DNA of 64,000 nucleotides from Hymenoscyphus infarciens. Its lineage: Eukaryota; Ascomycota; Leotiomycetes; Helotiales; Helotiaceae. The notes beneath the pieces were generated by a model. The model made no database searches, was not told the DNA's origin, and saw nothing but the letters and a program-made list of their open reading frames with translations. The position numbers and the translations under genes are program-made. Below, one piece after another: positions 22,329 to 34,853 of this stretch (position 1 is its first letter; each line of letters starts with the position of its first letter). The stretch spans positions 248,001 to 312,000 of the forward strand of contig LLCB01000018.1 in the NCBI GenBank assembly GCA_001414345.1, written 5' to 3'.

Positions 22329-25300
22329 AATGCTAGTGTTTTCGCGACGATAGTTATTTGTCTTTGGGTATTCTCGTACAAGCTAGTGGCTTTCGAGATT
22401 TCTGCTTGGACAAGTTAGCTGATGATCAAAAAAAGATACATTAGTTCTTCTTGAGAAGGATGGCGAAGAAACTGCTATATCTAAGTCTCCAAGTCCATCG
22501 ATGACTTTGCAAGGGAAGAAAAACAGATCAAGACTAATAAAGGAAATCCGCCAAAAGAAAATCAAGTACAGACGAGGAACATGAGAGCTTTAAGACCCCA
22601 AAGTTGGGCACAGTCCAGTTGGGCTGAACAAAATGTGCAGGCAGCCTTTGAAAATGTACAAAAGGAAATTCACAACATACCTTGGTGAATGAAGAGGAGC
22701 TCCTTTTCATTGGACACTCAACCCTGTAAGATCTTTTGACTGGAAAATGTCAGTTTCCATCATATCAGGGAGGCGGAGAAACGAGAATGCGAAAAAGAGG
22801 TCATTGCGAGTGCAACGTAACGGAGGAGAGTAGAGAAGAGTGCTACCTACTATGGAGAGGTATTCAGAACAACAGGATATAAAGGTCTTTTGCTTTTCTT
22901 TTGGGAGTTGGAAACGAGATTTTCGAGACGCGACGTGAGAGGGATCTAATTGTTTTTGATATCCTCTATCTACGTCCAGACAAGAATAACTGAGCTCAAA
23001 GTGTGATAATTACCTAAAATGGAAGGTCAGTGGTGCGCGCCAACGATCAGTCCGACTTGTCATCAAGGAGGGTGGCGGGTTGAGAAAGATGTAGATCGGA
23101 ATACTCACAAGTAGATCCAGAATGCGATATAATGAACCTTGCGCACAGTTCCGATCAAGTTCCTATTTCTGTTCTGGGGGTTGATACGCAGTAGTCCTAC
23201 AAGTGGAGGTGTTAGCCGGGATCAAAGAGGGGTACGTCAAATCTTGAACGTGAGGTAGGGTGAATGCGAGGACAAAGATCACTTACAAGATCGAACCGAC
23301 TCTCCTATTATAGAAAGTGAGTCAAGATGATCATTCAAGATTCGTACTATCGTGAAAGGAGGTCTGTGGATGTCAATGATGGTAGATCGAATGGAGGAGG
23401 CAAGATGGGAAAGATGGGAAAGATGAGGCGGATCGCAAGTGCGCGTGGGAGATATCAAGCGAAGGATACTTACTTTTGAATGCGAAGGGAGACAACAGAG
23501 GATATTTCTCTCCAAACAACACAGCCTTTCCGCGCCGCGTTGAAGAGGGAGCAAGAGGGTTGAAGAAAGTCGTGATTGAGAACTTTGTGGGGGTTTGGAA
23601 TTCAAAGAAGTTGAGGACTTCCCTCAAAAGTACATCTCTAGCCTCGCGAGGTACCGGAACCGGAGTTTGTATTGTCCGATTGGCCTATCAGGCTTTCCCA
23701 TTCCACTAGCGCGAAACCCAGCACTAATGAATAAACAGATGGGAAGATATGATGGACGCTGAAAATTTGAAGCTTTTGTTAGGTTCTTAACTTACGTGCA
23801 CTTCCCCAAACAACGAAGTTTTGATAAACGAGCGATTTGATATCAACAAGTTTGCCTGATGAAGCATTGTTCAGGAAAAACATGAGCAGAGAGAAGTTTA
23901 TCTCTATTCTCTAACCTCTTCCACCAAAGCAGGAGTTGAGTAAGGGCCTGGCGAAGACCCGACTCGCAGAAGAGCATGCGCTCAAAACAAAGTAGGAGAA
24001 AACAAGTGTTTGCAACAAGGGCTAGCATATCTTTGTGCAGGCAACAAGCACTCTTAATACAAGAAAGAGGACGAGGGGGGAACGGAATTGCGGTCGAGGC
24101 CCAGAACACTAGAATGCCATGTGGATTAGGTCCCGCCCCTATCATATATGACAGGAACAACTGGAAGCGAGTGGAACAATAGGGAAAAGCGTGATCCCCA
24201 GGGACTTGGTATTTGGGACTAGAGCAATAGTGTCCATACTTTGTACCTCGTCGGACTGGCAGAGAAGGAAATGATCTCCAGTCTCTTAGGAGGATACTGG
24301 AACCTATATGCACTTCCCACGCTTCGCTAGCAGTAAGTAGCACAGCAGGCCGGTGGAAAATAAGGGCATTTCGAAGATATGACAGAACGAAAACCACGAT
24401 GGATCATCGATCGATGCAACACTGCTTAGTACTTACGCTGCTCCTTGCCTCATTCACAATAACTCCCAAGGAGCTGCTGCATGTTTCAACATACTCGTCG
24501 ACAGTGGCCCTCCACATCCCTTCTCCCGTCCAATACATGCATGGCAGTCCTCCCTGCTGGGCTGGCTTTCGAGGACTGCTGCAACAAAGACCGGAATATG
24601 CAGAGGGTGTTCCGGATACTAGGATGATTGGATTATAGTTGCAAGAAGGAGTCGTGGCTTCATTATTTCCTTTTATACAAGTGAAGTGTGGAGAAGAGAA
24701 GTTCAGATGTCGTTGGAAAATCCCGCCGCTGGGAGAAGTCCGGCGCGGGGTACCAATGGAAATATGGGGAAGGTGCCACCAAGAACTTGCTGCTTGGCAA
24801 ATATGAGAACTCTTTTTGATATCTAGAAAAGCAATCATTGCAATCTGGAACCAAGCAGTAATTTGAAGAAAGGACATAACTAGTGTTTTTTGTGATTGCT
24901 TTATGTAATTCTGAACTGGCCAGGTGGCATGTGCAGCGAAAAGCTGGACTTGCTCAGAGAGTCTATCATAAAAAGGCTAGAAACGTGGTCAAGCCATGAT
25001 TCACATTGCTTTTTTTTTTCATGCCGTTCCAGACCTGATAACAAATCCTTCAGATTCCACGAAGGCTTCACTCCTTGCTTTGGAGTATTATTGGCGCTCT
25101 AAGATACGCTATCCAGACATTTTTGAAAGGCGTTGTCAATCAATAGGAAATCTAAGACAAGCTCTATTCGTAGCTCTATCTGCAGGTCTAGTCCTCCTCA
25201 GGATAACGCCTTCGAGAAAGAAGAAAGTAAATCCTCGAGTAGATCCTCCAGCCCAACTCCAAATCAGCCCTACCCCTTTTATCACCAAGACAATTCGCAA

Positions 25301-25404
25301 CCCGAATCGACTCTTACAAGGCGCCCAACCAAAAGCTCTTGATACCATGGTGATATGAATCCAGAGATATCCCATTGCAGCCCAAGAAACGCCAAACCAT
25401 ATTC
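22329..25404. other. Intergenic region
   Basis: A 3.1-kb gap upstream of the GAF-domain gene and downstream of the GT17 gene. The nearest 1.3 kb probably holds the promoter and leader of the GAF gene. A 184-codon minus-strand open frame (23843-24397) has no family signature and ordinary flanks; I do not call it. No repeat stands out. Confidence 0.4.
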
Positions 25405-26595
25405 TTATACAATTTCATATTCATCATAATCCGCAAATCCAGCATTCGCCGAATCTCTATTCAGTAAATACGAGAATCTAACCCCATTATGCTTCACATA
25501 TTCCGGAATATCTTCATTCGGATGCACACGGGTATATTCTTCGCCCTCGCGATCCCATAGATCTAAGCCCTTTCTCACTCGATCAACAAGGCGTGTGCGA
25601 TCGTGAAATTTCTCCGCATTGAGACTCATATGTGAAAAACTCGCCATTTTCGAAAGTACCTCGCTGATGTTGTGAAAACAAGTGCTACAATGCCAACCAG
25701 CATTCCACAAGTCCGCTTTCTCATACCATCTCGAGATTGGGTTTCCTCCATCGCCATTTCGAAGATTGACTGGGAGGATTGTGTCAGATGGTCCGTTGTA
25801 GATTGTAGCTTGTGCATGTGGCCATTCTTCCCCGTTGTGTTTCCACTGAAAGCCATAGTAATAAAATTGACTCCTCAGCGTAAGCCGGCGTGGGATAAGA
25901 CAATTCCTCATGATGGTTATTGTTGTTGGTCTTGGAACCTCATCGATATCCGCAACAATCAGTACATCTCCCGCATTTGCCTTCTGATCCCCTTCTAAAC
26001 CTGGTATAACTTGTGTATAGAGAGCGTTTCGTTGGTGATCTTCGTAATCCCATGCGCGCGGGGCGCCCACTGGCATATCCTCCACGACATGATATATAAT
26101 CTGCGAATGGAAACCCGTGAAGCGAGACCAGTTGTCCTTCAACGTGAGAGGTTTGGGGAGGCCTGTAAAGGTGTATGGAGACTCGAGAACGACGAAGTAA
26201 TCGACATATGCAGCCAGCGTATTGAGACGGATTTCAAGCCAGTCAAGCTCGTCGTTGATCATAAAAAGATCATAAACTTTCCGTCGGGTGGTTTGTTCGA
26301 GGTAGGATTTGAAGTTGTGCTGCGCGCATATCGCGATGGTCTCTTCGATCGAAAGGAGGTCTCGAAATTGGGTAGGGAGTGCAGGAGGGTCGCCTGAGAG
26401 TTGCCGGAAGGAGTTTTCAAGCTCGAAGGAACGATCGGTGATGGTATGCGAATGGTCGGTAGAGGAGTCTTTCGATTCTTTATACAAGAGAATTAGCCAA
26501 AGGAGAAGGAATCCCAAAGTCAAGCTTTTCCACCGGTAACGAGCGGTTTTGAAGAGCCATTTCCAACGTCTGCAATAACCAGAAACAAGCAACAT
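25405..26595 (-). CDS. Glycosyltransferase family 17 protein
   Basis: A 396-residue single-exon protein matching the GT17 family. Its animal member is the beta-1,4-mannosyl-glycoprotein GlcNAc-transferase that adds bisecting GlcNAc to N-glycans; the fungal acceptor is unknown. Topology is type II: a short basic cytosolic end, then one membrane anchor at about 23-37 (SLTLGFLLLWLILLY), then a lumenal domain. Family signatures are KVYDLFMINDELDWLEIRL, YFVVLESPYTFTG, the ADIDEVPRP acidic metal/sugar-nucleotide motif, FYYYGFQWK, and AGWHCSTCFHNI. I chose the ATG at 26595, because the frame continues only a few codons upstream without an ATG and the anchor then lies in the usual place. It probably acts in the Golgi. 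Upstream and downstream gaps are empty. Confidence 0.9.
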   Translation of the reverse strand: MLLVSGYCRRWKWLFKTARYRWKSLTLGFLLLWLILLYKESKDSSTDHSHTITDRSFELENSFRQLSGDPPALPTQFRDLLSIEETIAICAQHNFKSYLEQTTRRKVYDLFMINDELDWLEIRLNTLAAYVDYFVVLESPYTFTGLPKPLTLKDNWSRFTGFHSQIIYHVVEDMPVGAPRAWDYEDHQRNALYTQVIPGLEGDQKANAGDVLIVADIDEVPRPTTITIMRNCLIPRRLTLRSQFYYYGFQWKHNGEEWPHAQATIYNGPSDTILPVNLRNGDGGNPISRWYEKADLWNAGWHCSTCFHNISEVLSKMASFSHMSLNAEKFHDRTRLVDRVRKGLDLWDREGEEYTRVHPNEDIPEYVKHNGVRFSYLLNRDSANAGFADYDEYEIV

Positions 26596-27423
26596 TTTGC
26601 TGAGCTTGTTTAGCCTTGCTATCGCAGCTTCATTGTTGTCGCAAAGCAATGCTTCTTAAAGCAGGAGTGAATAATCTCTCTTTGGTATATTCACCAACGG
26701 CCACTCAGCACAGCAATCCCAAAAGAAGCCCCCTGTATCGAGACATAATGTTTGCTCCAATGGTTGTTGCTTATTTCAGCCCTAAGGCAGCCCACGACCC
26801 AAAAGGGGATCTGATGTTGGTTAGCGCCTTGATAAGGTTACCCCTGAGAAATGGTGGAGCCACCCCGGGTTTCATTGAACCCTTTTTTGGAAAACAACAT
26901 CAGGAGCGGTTTCTACAACTCCTCGTTTTTTTTTTTGGAGTTTTTGGTCTTTGGGGGAAAATGCCAAGTTTTGTGTTTGTTAATCTGGTAATTTTTATGA
27001 TTACATTCTCGCCAAGTAGACTTTACCTTTGAAGTCATCTCTTCTGACCTCAAACGTAAAATCTTTTTAGATCCAGGTCCTTATCCTATTAGCTAGGCTA
27101 GCTACTATTTGCTAGGGCTGATGTAAAGAAAGATGGTGTCACGACTTTTCAATAAGAAAAAAAGGGGGGGGTTAAATCTGTCAAATTCTATAAGTAGTTA
27201 GGATTTTTCAAACTACTCTCGATTGGATTATATCAGTCAGATTCAGTCTTCCTTCGCTTCCTACCAAATTATTTCAAGCTCGGCTGGGAATAGTTTTGGG
27301 GCCTCCGAAGTTTTCTCATGGTTGACTTGAATTGACTTGAGCCTGAGCACGCTTGTGGAGAAAGATGTTGGTGCGGGTTGCTTCGTCAACCCTCCGTAGC
27401 TCTTTCATCGTAATGTTGTGCTT
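26596..27423. other. Intergenic region
   Basis: Promoter side of the GT17 gene and 3' flank of the broken family member. I see poly-T and poly-G short runs (26927-26937, 27163-27170) and nothing else. Confidence 0.4.
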
Positions 27424-28685
27424 TCAGCAGACATCAGTCCGAATTTCCGGCCATTCCTGTCGTTTCTTCTGGACATCAAGATTGTTAGGGAATGTTACTG
27501 ACGCGTGATGTAACAGGTGGCCGGCGGAACTGAATTCGCCATATTTGTTCATGTCATCAAATGAAGACACATTGCTACTCTCTCCGCAGCACATGGCAGG
27601 TACCGATATTCCGAACCACGCACCAAGTGCCATGTTGCATTTCGTATATTTTCCGCTTCCATCTTGAGGTCAAGCAAGGACAAAACTCTCCCAAGAGCCC
27701 ACGAGAGATCCACAAAAACTAAATACATGCCGGCGGGTAACTTGTAGTCTTTCGAAATAGGCGATAACCTACTCCTATCCCTATCCAAAGCGCTCATGAT
27801 CAGCCTCGCCAGAGTGTAGTTTTGTGCGTGCAGCTTTAAGATACCCCTTTTGGACAAGATCATCAACCTGTGACTTGAGTCGAAGAACCTCCTCATTGCA
27901 CTGGTTTTCGTCCCAGACAGGCAGAGTGGCGGACACAAGCTTTCTCTTCTGCACGAAACTCCACTCCGCGAGAAATAGTGCGGTAGACTTTGGAAATTGG
28001 TTCTAGGTTTTGAAAAATGAGGCTGCAAAGACATTGCGAAGTCCTTTCAATGACTTAAATGCGAAATCCTTGGCCACTTCCCTCTCCACGTCCGAAGAAG
28101 ACCCTTGCGAGGTGTTGAAGCGTACAGTTATGCTGCTCAAAGGGACTCCGAGGATGTTTTTGCCAGGAATTCTGCTGAAACGGAAGCAGGATTGATAACA
28201 GTTGATTAACTGAACCAAGGTTGGCAGGTCTTGTAAGGGGATTACTGCGATCGTGTCTTCCTTCAAGCACCCTGCTCCCCGGCGATCTACCGGGCGACTT
28301 TGACTCTGTGAACAGTGTGATACCCTGAGAGGTAAAATTCGGTGTAGTGGAAATAGACGTACCTTTCGCATTGCTCGGTAAAGGAGGAAGCGCGTGGGAA
28401 TCAGCGTCTTGACAAAACCAAGGAACTCAGAAGAATGAAAAGCGTCGAAACCAACGGAGATTAGCTTGTTTTCTCTGTTAGGATATTGTGCAGCCAGTTT
28501 ATGAATCCGTAGGTTGAGATGGAACGCTACTGGATCCAGCGAAAAATGTAGGTTTACTCCATTCCACCGACATTCTTCGCATGAGGTATTTTTCTTCACC
28601 GAAACTAGTTCATCTAGGATGTGACCTCTGATCCCGCTGGGTAAAGAAGCGAAGGGACAGTTTGCCGGTTGAATTGCGGGTTGAA
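27424..28685 (-). pseudogene. Broken member of the local F-box-like family (copy A)
   Basis: Read in pieces, this aligns along its length with the intact protein at 49114-50457. LPSGIRGHILDELVSVKKNT matches IPREIRDKIFAELLSVDNNT. PLQDLPTLVQLINCYQSCFR matches the RYLPRLITLINALCYHQKY region. AGMYLVFVDLSWALGRVLSL matches ASMYLRACVGIFVMLRELRL. HLLHHASVTFPNNLDVQKKR matches the SAYSKASQLYPNILRFQLLR region. Breaks: no ATG in frame at the 5' end (TAG just before 28680), an in-frame stop after FFKT near 28003, a frameshift at the AAAAGGGG run near 27855, and another near 27600. Function unknown. The similarity is low but consistent in order and spacing, so the copy is old and not a recent duplicate. 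Confidence 0.72.
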
Positions 28686-30068
28686 ACTATTCGTGAGAGT
28701 TTTAGTCTTGGAATTGTGTGCTTGGTGATGGGAAAAGGGGGTTTCGAGTTTTGAAGTGCTGGAAATGTCTTGGAGCTTTAAATAATTGCATGAGAATTGA
28801 GGACGTGGTTATTCCCAGAAACAGACAATTCAACAAAGCCAAGTTTGATTAACGAATCCGGGGAATAATGGCTTTGTTGTCACTTTTTGTTGACTCAAAG
28901 AAATTGAGTTGTTTGACAAACAATTATTTTCAACCATGATTTATGGTTTCTTAGCAGTGCTTGCGCGTGACTTAAGTATAAAAAGGTCACAATGAAGTGT
29001 GTTTGATACGATTATTCGGAGTTCAAGACATTGGAGAAAGCAGGAAGATTTTGAAATTACTTTTGGTTGTAGGTAGAAGGGGTTATCTTCAATTACCTTT
29101 CCTTACCAGAGTTGTAAAAGAGGCTGTAAACCCAAATGTCGTGAAAACTAAATTGCTGAAGCGTGAACAATTCAGAGCACTCTCCATTGAGCAAACATTG
29201 CCCCTTGTCTTTACTTTCACAAGTGTTTCCATTCTCAGCCAAATCCTTGGACCACAACCCACAAGTAGTGATAGCGGAGAAGGCCGTAGTATCTTTTCAA
29301 CTACCTAAACTAACCAAGCCCCTCAACGAATTAGCTTCTAGCTCAGCAATTTGCCTATGTCAACAACTGGAAATATTAAGCGAGACACCCCTGCCAGATC
29401 GGAAACATCCTACACGTTGGTCCTCACTATTGCTGTTGAGTACCTCATCTTTAGGTAGAGTCAATCACAAGAAGCCCAGGTATTTGATCTCAGGTTCGCC
29501 CATGACCCATAAGCGATGTTAGAGTTACTAGAATACCGAGTTACATAACTAAAGTCGTAACTCACATCATCGCTTTCAATAATGAGCTTAGCCATCTAAA
29601 CAAGAGAGCTATTTACTCTCTGGAAAAATTGGCGACTTCCCAATGATTTACGTCCATCCACCAACAGTCTCCCCCTTTACCCCTCTCTCCTCAACACCCA
29701 CGTGGTTGCCTTGAGGTATTTTGAGGTTAATTGTACCTGGATGGTTACGGTTTGACAGGGTAGTGGCCTCTAACACTTCAACTCAAGGACCCACCCGCAC
29801 CACAACAACCTCAACCTCAGGCGGGTCCACGAACCTCAAGTGCAAGTGGGTACTGGGGGAGTATCTCCTGGCACTCCTCCTGGCCTCGATCTCTGTGTAT
29901 TTAATCACGTACACTTTCCAGCTCTCCAACCCTCTCTCTTATTCAAACAACAACCTCAAAGTCTTCCAATCAACACTCCCCTCCAACTTCCTTTCAGCTC
30001 CTCTTCAAAGTCAATCACACTCCTTCCATTCAACCATACCCATCAAACTTCAAACAATCACCGTCAGC
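28686..30068. other. Intergenic region / promoter of the RlpA-like gene
   Basis: Nothing convincing is coded here. The last 200 bp are C- and A-rich (CCAACACTCCCCTCCAACTT, then CAAACTTCAAACAATCACC), the kind of pyrimidine-rich leader seen before well-expressed fungal genes. The stretch 29720-30060 is open in one frame only by chance. Confidence 0.45.
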
Positions 30069-30483
30069 ATGCAGTTCCTCACCACCATTCTCACTACTCT
30101 CGCCCTCGCCGTCTCTCTTGGAGCAGCAGCACCAACAGAATCTTTGTGGGGTGATGCAACTTGGTACGACCCAGCTGGAGGATATGGAGCTTGCGGACCA
30201 CAACTCAATGTAAGCTCGCTTTTCTCACTATTCTCTTCTGCCACTAACATCAAATTCTTTCTAGTTCAATTCCCCTATCGTCGCTCTTGGCCCCGCCCAT
30301 TCTGGCAACTGTGGAAGAATGATCTCGGTCTACTACAACAACAACGGACGCCAAGCTCGAATCCAAGCCCAGGTTCAAGATCTCTGCCCAGGCTGCCCTG
30401 GTAACAACATCGATCTCTCTGGATCTAAGTTCCAAGAGATGGCTGGTGACTTGGGCATTGGTCGAACTACCATTACCTGGTAA
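30069..30483 (+). CDS. Small secreted RlpA-like / expansin-like protein
   Basis: A 119-residue secreted protein with a double-psi beta-barrel fold of the RlpA/barwin/expansin type. Two exons, 30069-30209 and 30265-30483, are joined as QLN|FNSPIVALG by a 55-bp intron with the GTAAGC donor. It has a signal peptide, MQFLTTILTTLALAVSLGAA, cut near AAAPTES. The mature part shows GDATWYDPAGGYGACG (the GxxTxY...GACG hallmark), ALGPAHSGNCGR, the CPGCPGNNIDLS loop, and an FQEMAGDLGIGRTTITW end. Four Cys in the pattern suit two disulfides. Relatives bind or loosen cell-wall polysaccharides or act as plant-facing effectors. It lacks the second expansin domain, so loosening activity is unproven. Confidence 0.9.
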
Positions 30484-31310
30484 TTTATTCGCTTGTTTCT
30501 CCTGGAAGTCGCTTTTGCTAACCAATGGTAGGGACTTCATCTGAGTTGGCTCAACGGCGATAATTTGGTAAACTTGATGGGTATTACATCTGGCTCAAAC
30601 TCCTGGGAGGGGGCGTTACAGATTGGGGTCAGAAAAGGCCAGGGATACAATACAAAGTGACAGGAAAGCTCAATGAATGGGAGGCATGGGGTCTTGAAAT
30701 ATAGACAAGAATAAACAATACACAATCGGCAAACATCACTTTTCTTGAACTCTTGGCTGCTGAATTCTCGCTTATTAATGCCTGCCACCCTTCATCACCT
30801 TTCCATCTCTTCACCTTTGATTTTTTTATATACCCAGTGTCTCACCTCTTTGCATACGTACTTCTTCAGCAATCACAACTTACTGTTGGAACATACTTCT
30901 ACCAAACTGCACAAGCAGCATCATGTTTTCTTTTTCGTGAAGGTAAATCCACAGCCAGCCAATCAACCAGCAATTCTAGCCTAGTCTTTGGGTACTTAAG
31001 CTTCAAATACTTGTACTAAATTCCATAGTTTTCTTGGTTCCAGAATTTCTTGAGGAGATTCCTAGCGTTGAGTCATGGGCACATTCTTCATTGCTAGAAA
31101 ATGTGGGAAAACCGCAACTACCCTTCAGTAAAAACCATGGGAGAAGAAAGCATTTGTGGTACTCTAACTAGAGGGAAAAACTGAACTTTGCTTAGTGTGA
31201 TGGATGTTTCAATAGGTGTTACAAGTTTGCCTTGAAGATCAACCAGTTTCTGTTGCTGAAGAAGACGCTAGAGACGATAAAGAAGACAAAGATGACATAG
31301 ACAACAAAGA
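30484..31310. other. Intergenic region
   Basis: Between the 3' ends of two convergent genes. I see no gene, RNA or repeat. Confidence 0.4.
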
Positions 31311-32593
31311 CTATGGTGATGAAGACGATGTGACAACTGACACTCTGGAAGTTTTGGTGTCCCCATTGCCCTTCACAATCTCAAACAGCCTTCTGAACCC
31401 GTTCAGGTTTGCCACACTCCCATGGTCCAATCCCAAATACTCCACAAAGTAGAACCACAGGCCAGGACCACCCTTTGCTTCCTTCCACATGTTCACAAAA
31501 TACTCTTTTCCAGCCTCACCAACAAAACAGTCCTTCTCTCCATACCAAACCAACATCGTTAGCCTGCCCTTTCCTTCCTTGAATCTTTCGTCCCAGATTT
31601 TCCATAGATTCTTCGCCATCTCTGGGTAATCTTCACAAAACCCCCAGTTGCACTCTTTGGCTGTCTTAAGACATAACCTGATCTCGTCGTTCTGTCCTTC
31701 AAGTGCCTCAGAATGTACAAACTTAGAACTCAACTTGAAGATTTCATTCCAAACTGAGTCCGTGCATCCAAATGACTCTTGTTGCCACTCAGCATCCGCT
31801 TCAATTTCCTCTCTTGATTGTGGAAGTTTCTTCTTTTTGAGATGAGATCTGATTCTTTCGCATATTGGGTTGAGCTTTCTGTAAACTACGCCCACAAGGC
31901 TGACGAAAGAGGCCCATTTATCAAAGAGTTTGTTGGGTAGCATTGCAGCAGTGCGAAGGAAGAAACTGCTTCCGGTATGTGACTGGTGGATCCAGGGAGC
32001 AAAAAGAGTTATGGTAGGATTGTTTGGACAGAGTAGATCGGGAAGATAACCAAGGACGTTGAGCGCATAAATGGTTCCAGCTGAATGGGCCGCAAGGTGA
32101 ACTGTGAGAGGACTGTTAGCGTTGCTCCCCAAAAGCTCTGTTTGCAAGGGCTTACTTTTGGATATATTAAGATGCTTTAGAAGTAGCGGAACGGTTTCAA
32201 CGAAAACAGAGAGTCGCTGAGAAAGTGGTACAGCTGTTGAACCGCCAATTCCTGGTCTAACTTCCATGTCAGCACATCCTTCACAAAACCCTCCGCACCA
32301 ACTCACCTATCCAAAACCAAAATGCGAACACCCATTGCCGCTGCTAGGTGATCCCAATCGATAGCTTCCCATCTTACTCCTCCAGCAGGCCCACACCAGA
32401 GAATTGTAGGTACATCATCATTATTCCCATTCTTGTCATCCACTTGTAGACCAGCGATTGCAAATGTAACGCGTAAGGGACCATGCGTTTCTGTTGCTGG
32501 GAGAGTAAAGCTTTGGTGGAACTTGCGAGCACAAACCAGTTCCATGGCAGTGCACTGGTCAGGCGTCAAAGTCGGAATTGAGGGAGGAGCCAT
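31311..32593 (-). CDS. Alpha/beta-hydrolase fold protein
   Basis: Two exons, 32593-32307 and 32256-31311 (50-bp intron), give 410 residues. The join reads ILVLDR|PGIGGST, which recreates the conserved DRPGxGxS segment after strand 4 of this fold. The nucleophile elbow is AAHSAGT, with Ser at about residue 154. An acidic residue follows a beta strand in VWYGEKDCFVG, and the His candidate is LDHGSV near the C-terminus. A lid-like insertion of about 110 residues lies between the elbow and the acid, including a basic SHLKKKKLP patch. There is no signal peptide. The substrate cannot be told; it could be an esterase, lipase or epoxide-hydrolase-like enzyme. The C-terminus ends in a Ser/Val-rich tail. 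Confidence 0.85.
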
Positions 32594-33210
32594 TTCAATG
32601 CTTTCCGATCATGGATGGTTGTTGTTCGTGTGAGGATAAAACGCGCAGAAATAAGAAAGAGTCAAGGTAGATCGATGGAAGGTGATGGTTGTGTAGTGTG
32701 TTGTTAAAGCAGCGACACTCTCCATTTCACAAGTGAACCGGCTTTGCGCAAGTTGTGCGAGCATAAGCAAGCTTGCGGTGGGGACTGATGAAACTCTATC
32801 TCTTGTCCAATTCTTCAAGTTGTTGAAAACAACTACTGCGATTCAATTATTACAAGTCACCATCACATTTTGATTTCAAGCTTTGTGCTTCAGCTTCAGG
32901 GAAAAAAGGGTCCTATTTTCCAAGGTTTCTCATGATGCGGCTTGTAAAGTGTCTGCCATAAAACTTTATTTGCATTAGTCAGGTAACGATTCATTCCCAC
33001 GAAGCGACCTTGTTGCCTTTGAGCAATGAGAGGAGGGCTCTTTGTGACTAAACGAGAAGTCAACAACAACAAAACGAATAACAATGGTTGTAAAACGATG
33101 TTGAAGCCCTATTATGTAAGTGTGGGTGCTTCTGAATTATTTGGCAAAAACCTTCATTCCACACCTTTACTACTCAATTCAAACAACAAATAACTTAAAA
33201 CACCAAAACA
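32594..33210. other. Intergenic region
   Basis: Divergent gap between the hydrolase gene and broken copy B. It presumably holds the hydrolase promoter; no clear element was seen. Confidence 0.4.
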
Positions 33211-34853
33211 ATGTCTACACCAACACAATTCACAGATCTCCCACGTGGGAGTCGAGACCTCAACTACTCTAAGCTGTTGTCATCTAAGAAAAACACTACC
33301 TTCCAAGTTCATAGAAGTCGCCCTCGCACACTCGACCCTGGACAGTCTTCGTGGTACGTACCAGAACTGAGATGGAGCCTTCCAACATCCAATATCTTTA
33401 CGGTCAATAAACAAGCTTGAGCGAAGTACTAGAGTCTTTTCACCGAGAAAATATGCCAGTTTTAATCCGAACAAACGAGCATCATTTTCTACAGAAATTT
33501 GCTTGCAAAATCATACCCATGAAATTTGTTAGTCAACACTGTATAGAACTTCTGGATGTAGCTTTGAAGATAGATCTTTTAATTGTTAATGACCGTTTCT
33601 CTGCGACACAGATGAAAGGTTCTTGCTATTGCAGCCATTGCCGACATGGATTTTCAGCGGCAATTATTCCAGGTGAGTATTTGCAGACCCTTGTTCAGTT
33701 ACTCAACTCTTACGACTCCATTTTTCGTTTCAAAGGTGGAAAACAGCGCCACTTCCATCCCCGTAATGCAACACAAAATGGAGGATCCTTCAACCGACTC
33801 GCCTTCAATTTTTCACCGCCGAAACCACATTACGGAGAGAACATTACAGGGAGATTGATGGAGGGTTTGCGTGGAATCCGATGGAGCCAGAGTCGAGATT
33901 CTGTGCATGGTATCTCCACCACCGGTTGGTCGTCAGAAGCTGCCCCATGAACTTTCGCACTCAGCACTTCCGCCTTTGAGCGAAAAGGGATGCATACAAA
34001 TGGCAAAGAGTCTCAAGGAACAGGGGGTGGATTCTTGCCAAGAATGGCCAATACATTGGTGCACGGAAAGAGTACACTCTCGCTTTCATTATGTTAGGTC
34101 GTGGTCAGAACGCGTTGCTCCCAGCTTTAGGTTGGCCCCCTTTTTGGGAGGGGCCATGTAATGTCTACCACAAGCTCCCAGTCGAGGCTTTTACGCGCTT
34201 AATGAACCTTTACAGTTCTTTGGAAAGAGTGTCAGCAAAGCTTGATTTCAATTTTGAGCCTCGAACGCTGTCTCAAGTCAGACGAACCTTGCTGCGATCA
34301 TAATGCAAGAACGGCAGAGGAGAATACACTGCGCAAGAGCAGATATCCGCGATCATATGCCACTACGGAAATACGATCAAGGATGGATACTTCTCTGTGG
34401 CTGGAGATACTTTGAAATTTGGTACTAAAGAATTTCCGCATAGTCTAGACCTGCAGGATCGGTGGGTGGCAGCTCGAACTCAGTATTGCCAGGAGAACAA
34501 TGCCAATATCGGGGAGTTGCGAGCAAAGGAAAAGGATGCTCGAAACAAACTGAGAAATGGACGGGATATACTGACCAAGGCGGAGAGGGCGCAGATAGAA
34601 AAAGAGAAGCCACTGCTGTCTATGACAAAGTACAAGCTAATTGAAAGGCTCAATAGACACAGAAAGAGTACCAGGCATCTACGAGAAGGTATTCCGGATC
34701 ATTTGCTCCCAAGCCCCTGGTACGACTCCGATGCAGACATCGGACTCAGGTTTAGCTTTAGATAGTGTGACTCAGCTTCCGCCTCGAACTGGAGGTATTG
34801 GAAGTTTTCTTGGAGGTCTTCGCGGAGGTCTTCGTGGAGGTTCTCGCTCTTAA
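33211..34853 (+). pseudogene. Broken member of the local F-box-like family (copy B)
   Basis: Starts with an ATG (MSTPTQFTDLPRGSRD, like the intact IPREIRDKIFAELL start) and follows the intact protein at 49114-50457 throughout: LSEVLESFHRENM, GEYLQTLVQLLNSYDSIFRF, LPPLSEKGCIQMAKSLKEQG (matches LPPMTTSQALQQSHKLKKEG), GRGEYTAQEQISAIICHYGN (matches HGYSLEECNELLDAFAAETL) and FPHSLDLQDRWVAARTQY. The frame breaks near 33417, where one base is missing after VNKQ, again at about 33890 and about 34060, and a TAA stands in frame at 34301-34303. The 3' end is uncertain: the frame closes at 34763-34765, and a glycine-rich tail continues in another frame to 34853. It is clearly inactive as it stands, and as diverged from copy A as from the intact copy. 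Confidence 0.72.

Noticed and set aside
23843..24397. 184-codon minus-strand open frame
   Set aside because: No domain, signal peptide or intron joins; composition like the surrounding non-coding DNA.
26596..26649. Upstream extension of the GT17 protein
   Set aside because: The extra codons begin TTG; the first ATG at 26595 places the membrane anchor at the expected distance.
29721..30404. 227-codon plus-strand frame over the RlpA-like gene
   Set aside because: It runs through the promoter and reads the second exon in the wrong frame; the spliced 30069-30483 model explains the region.
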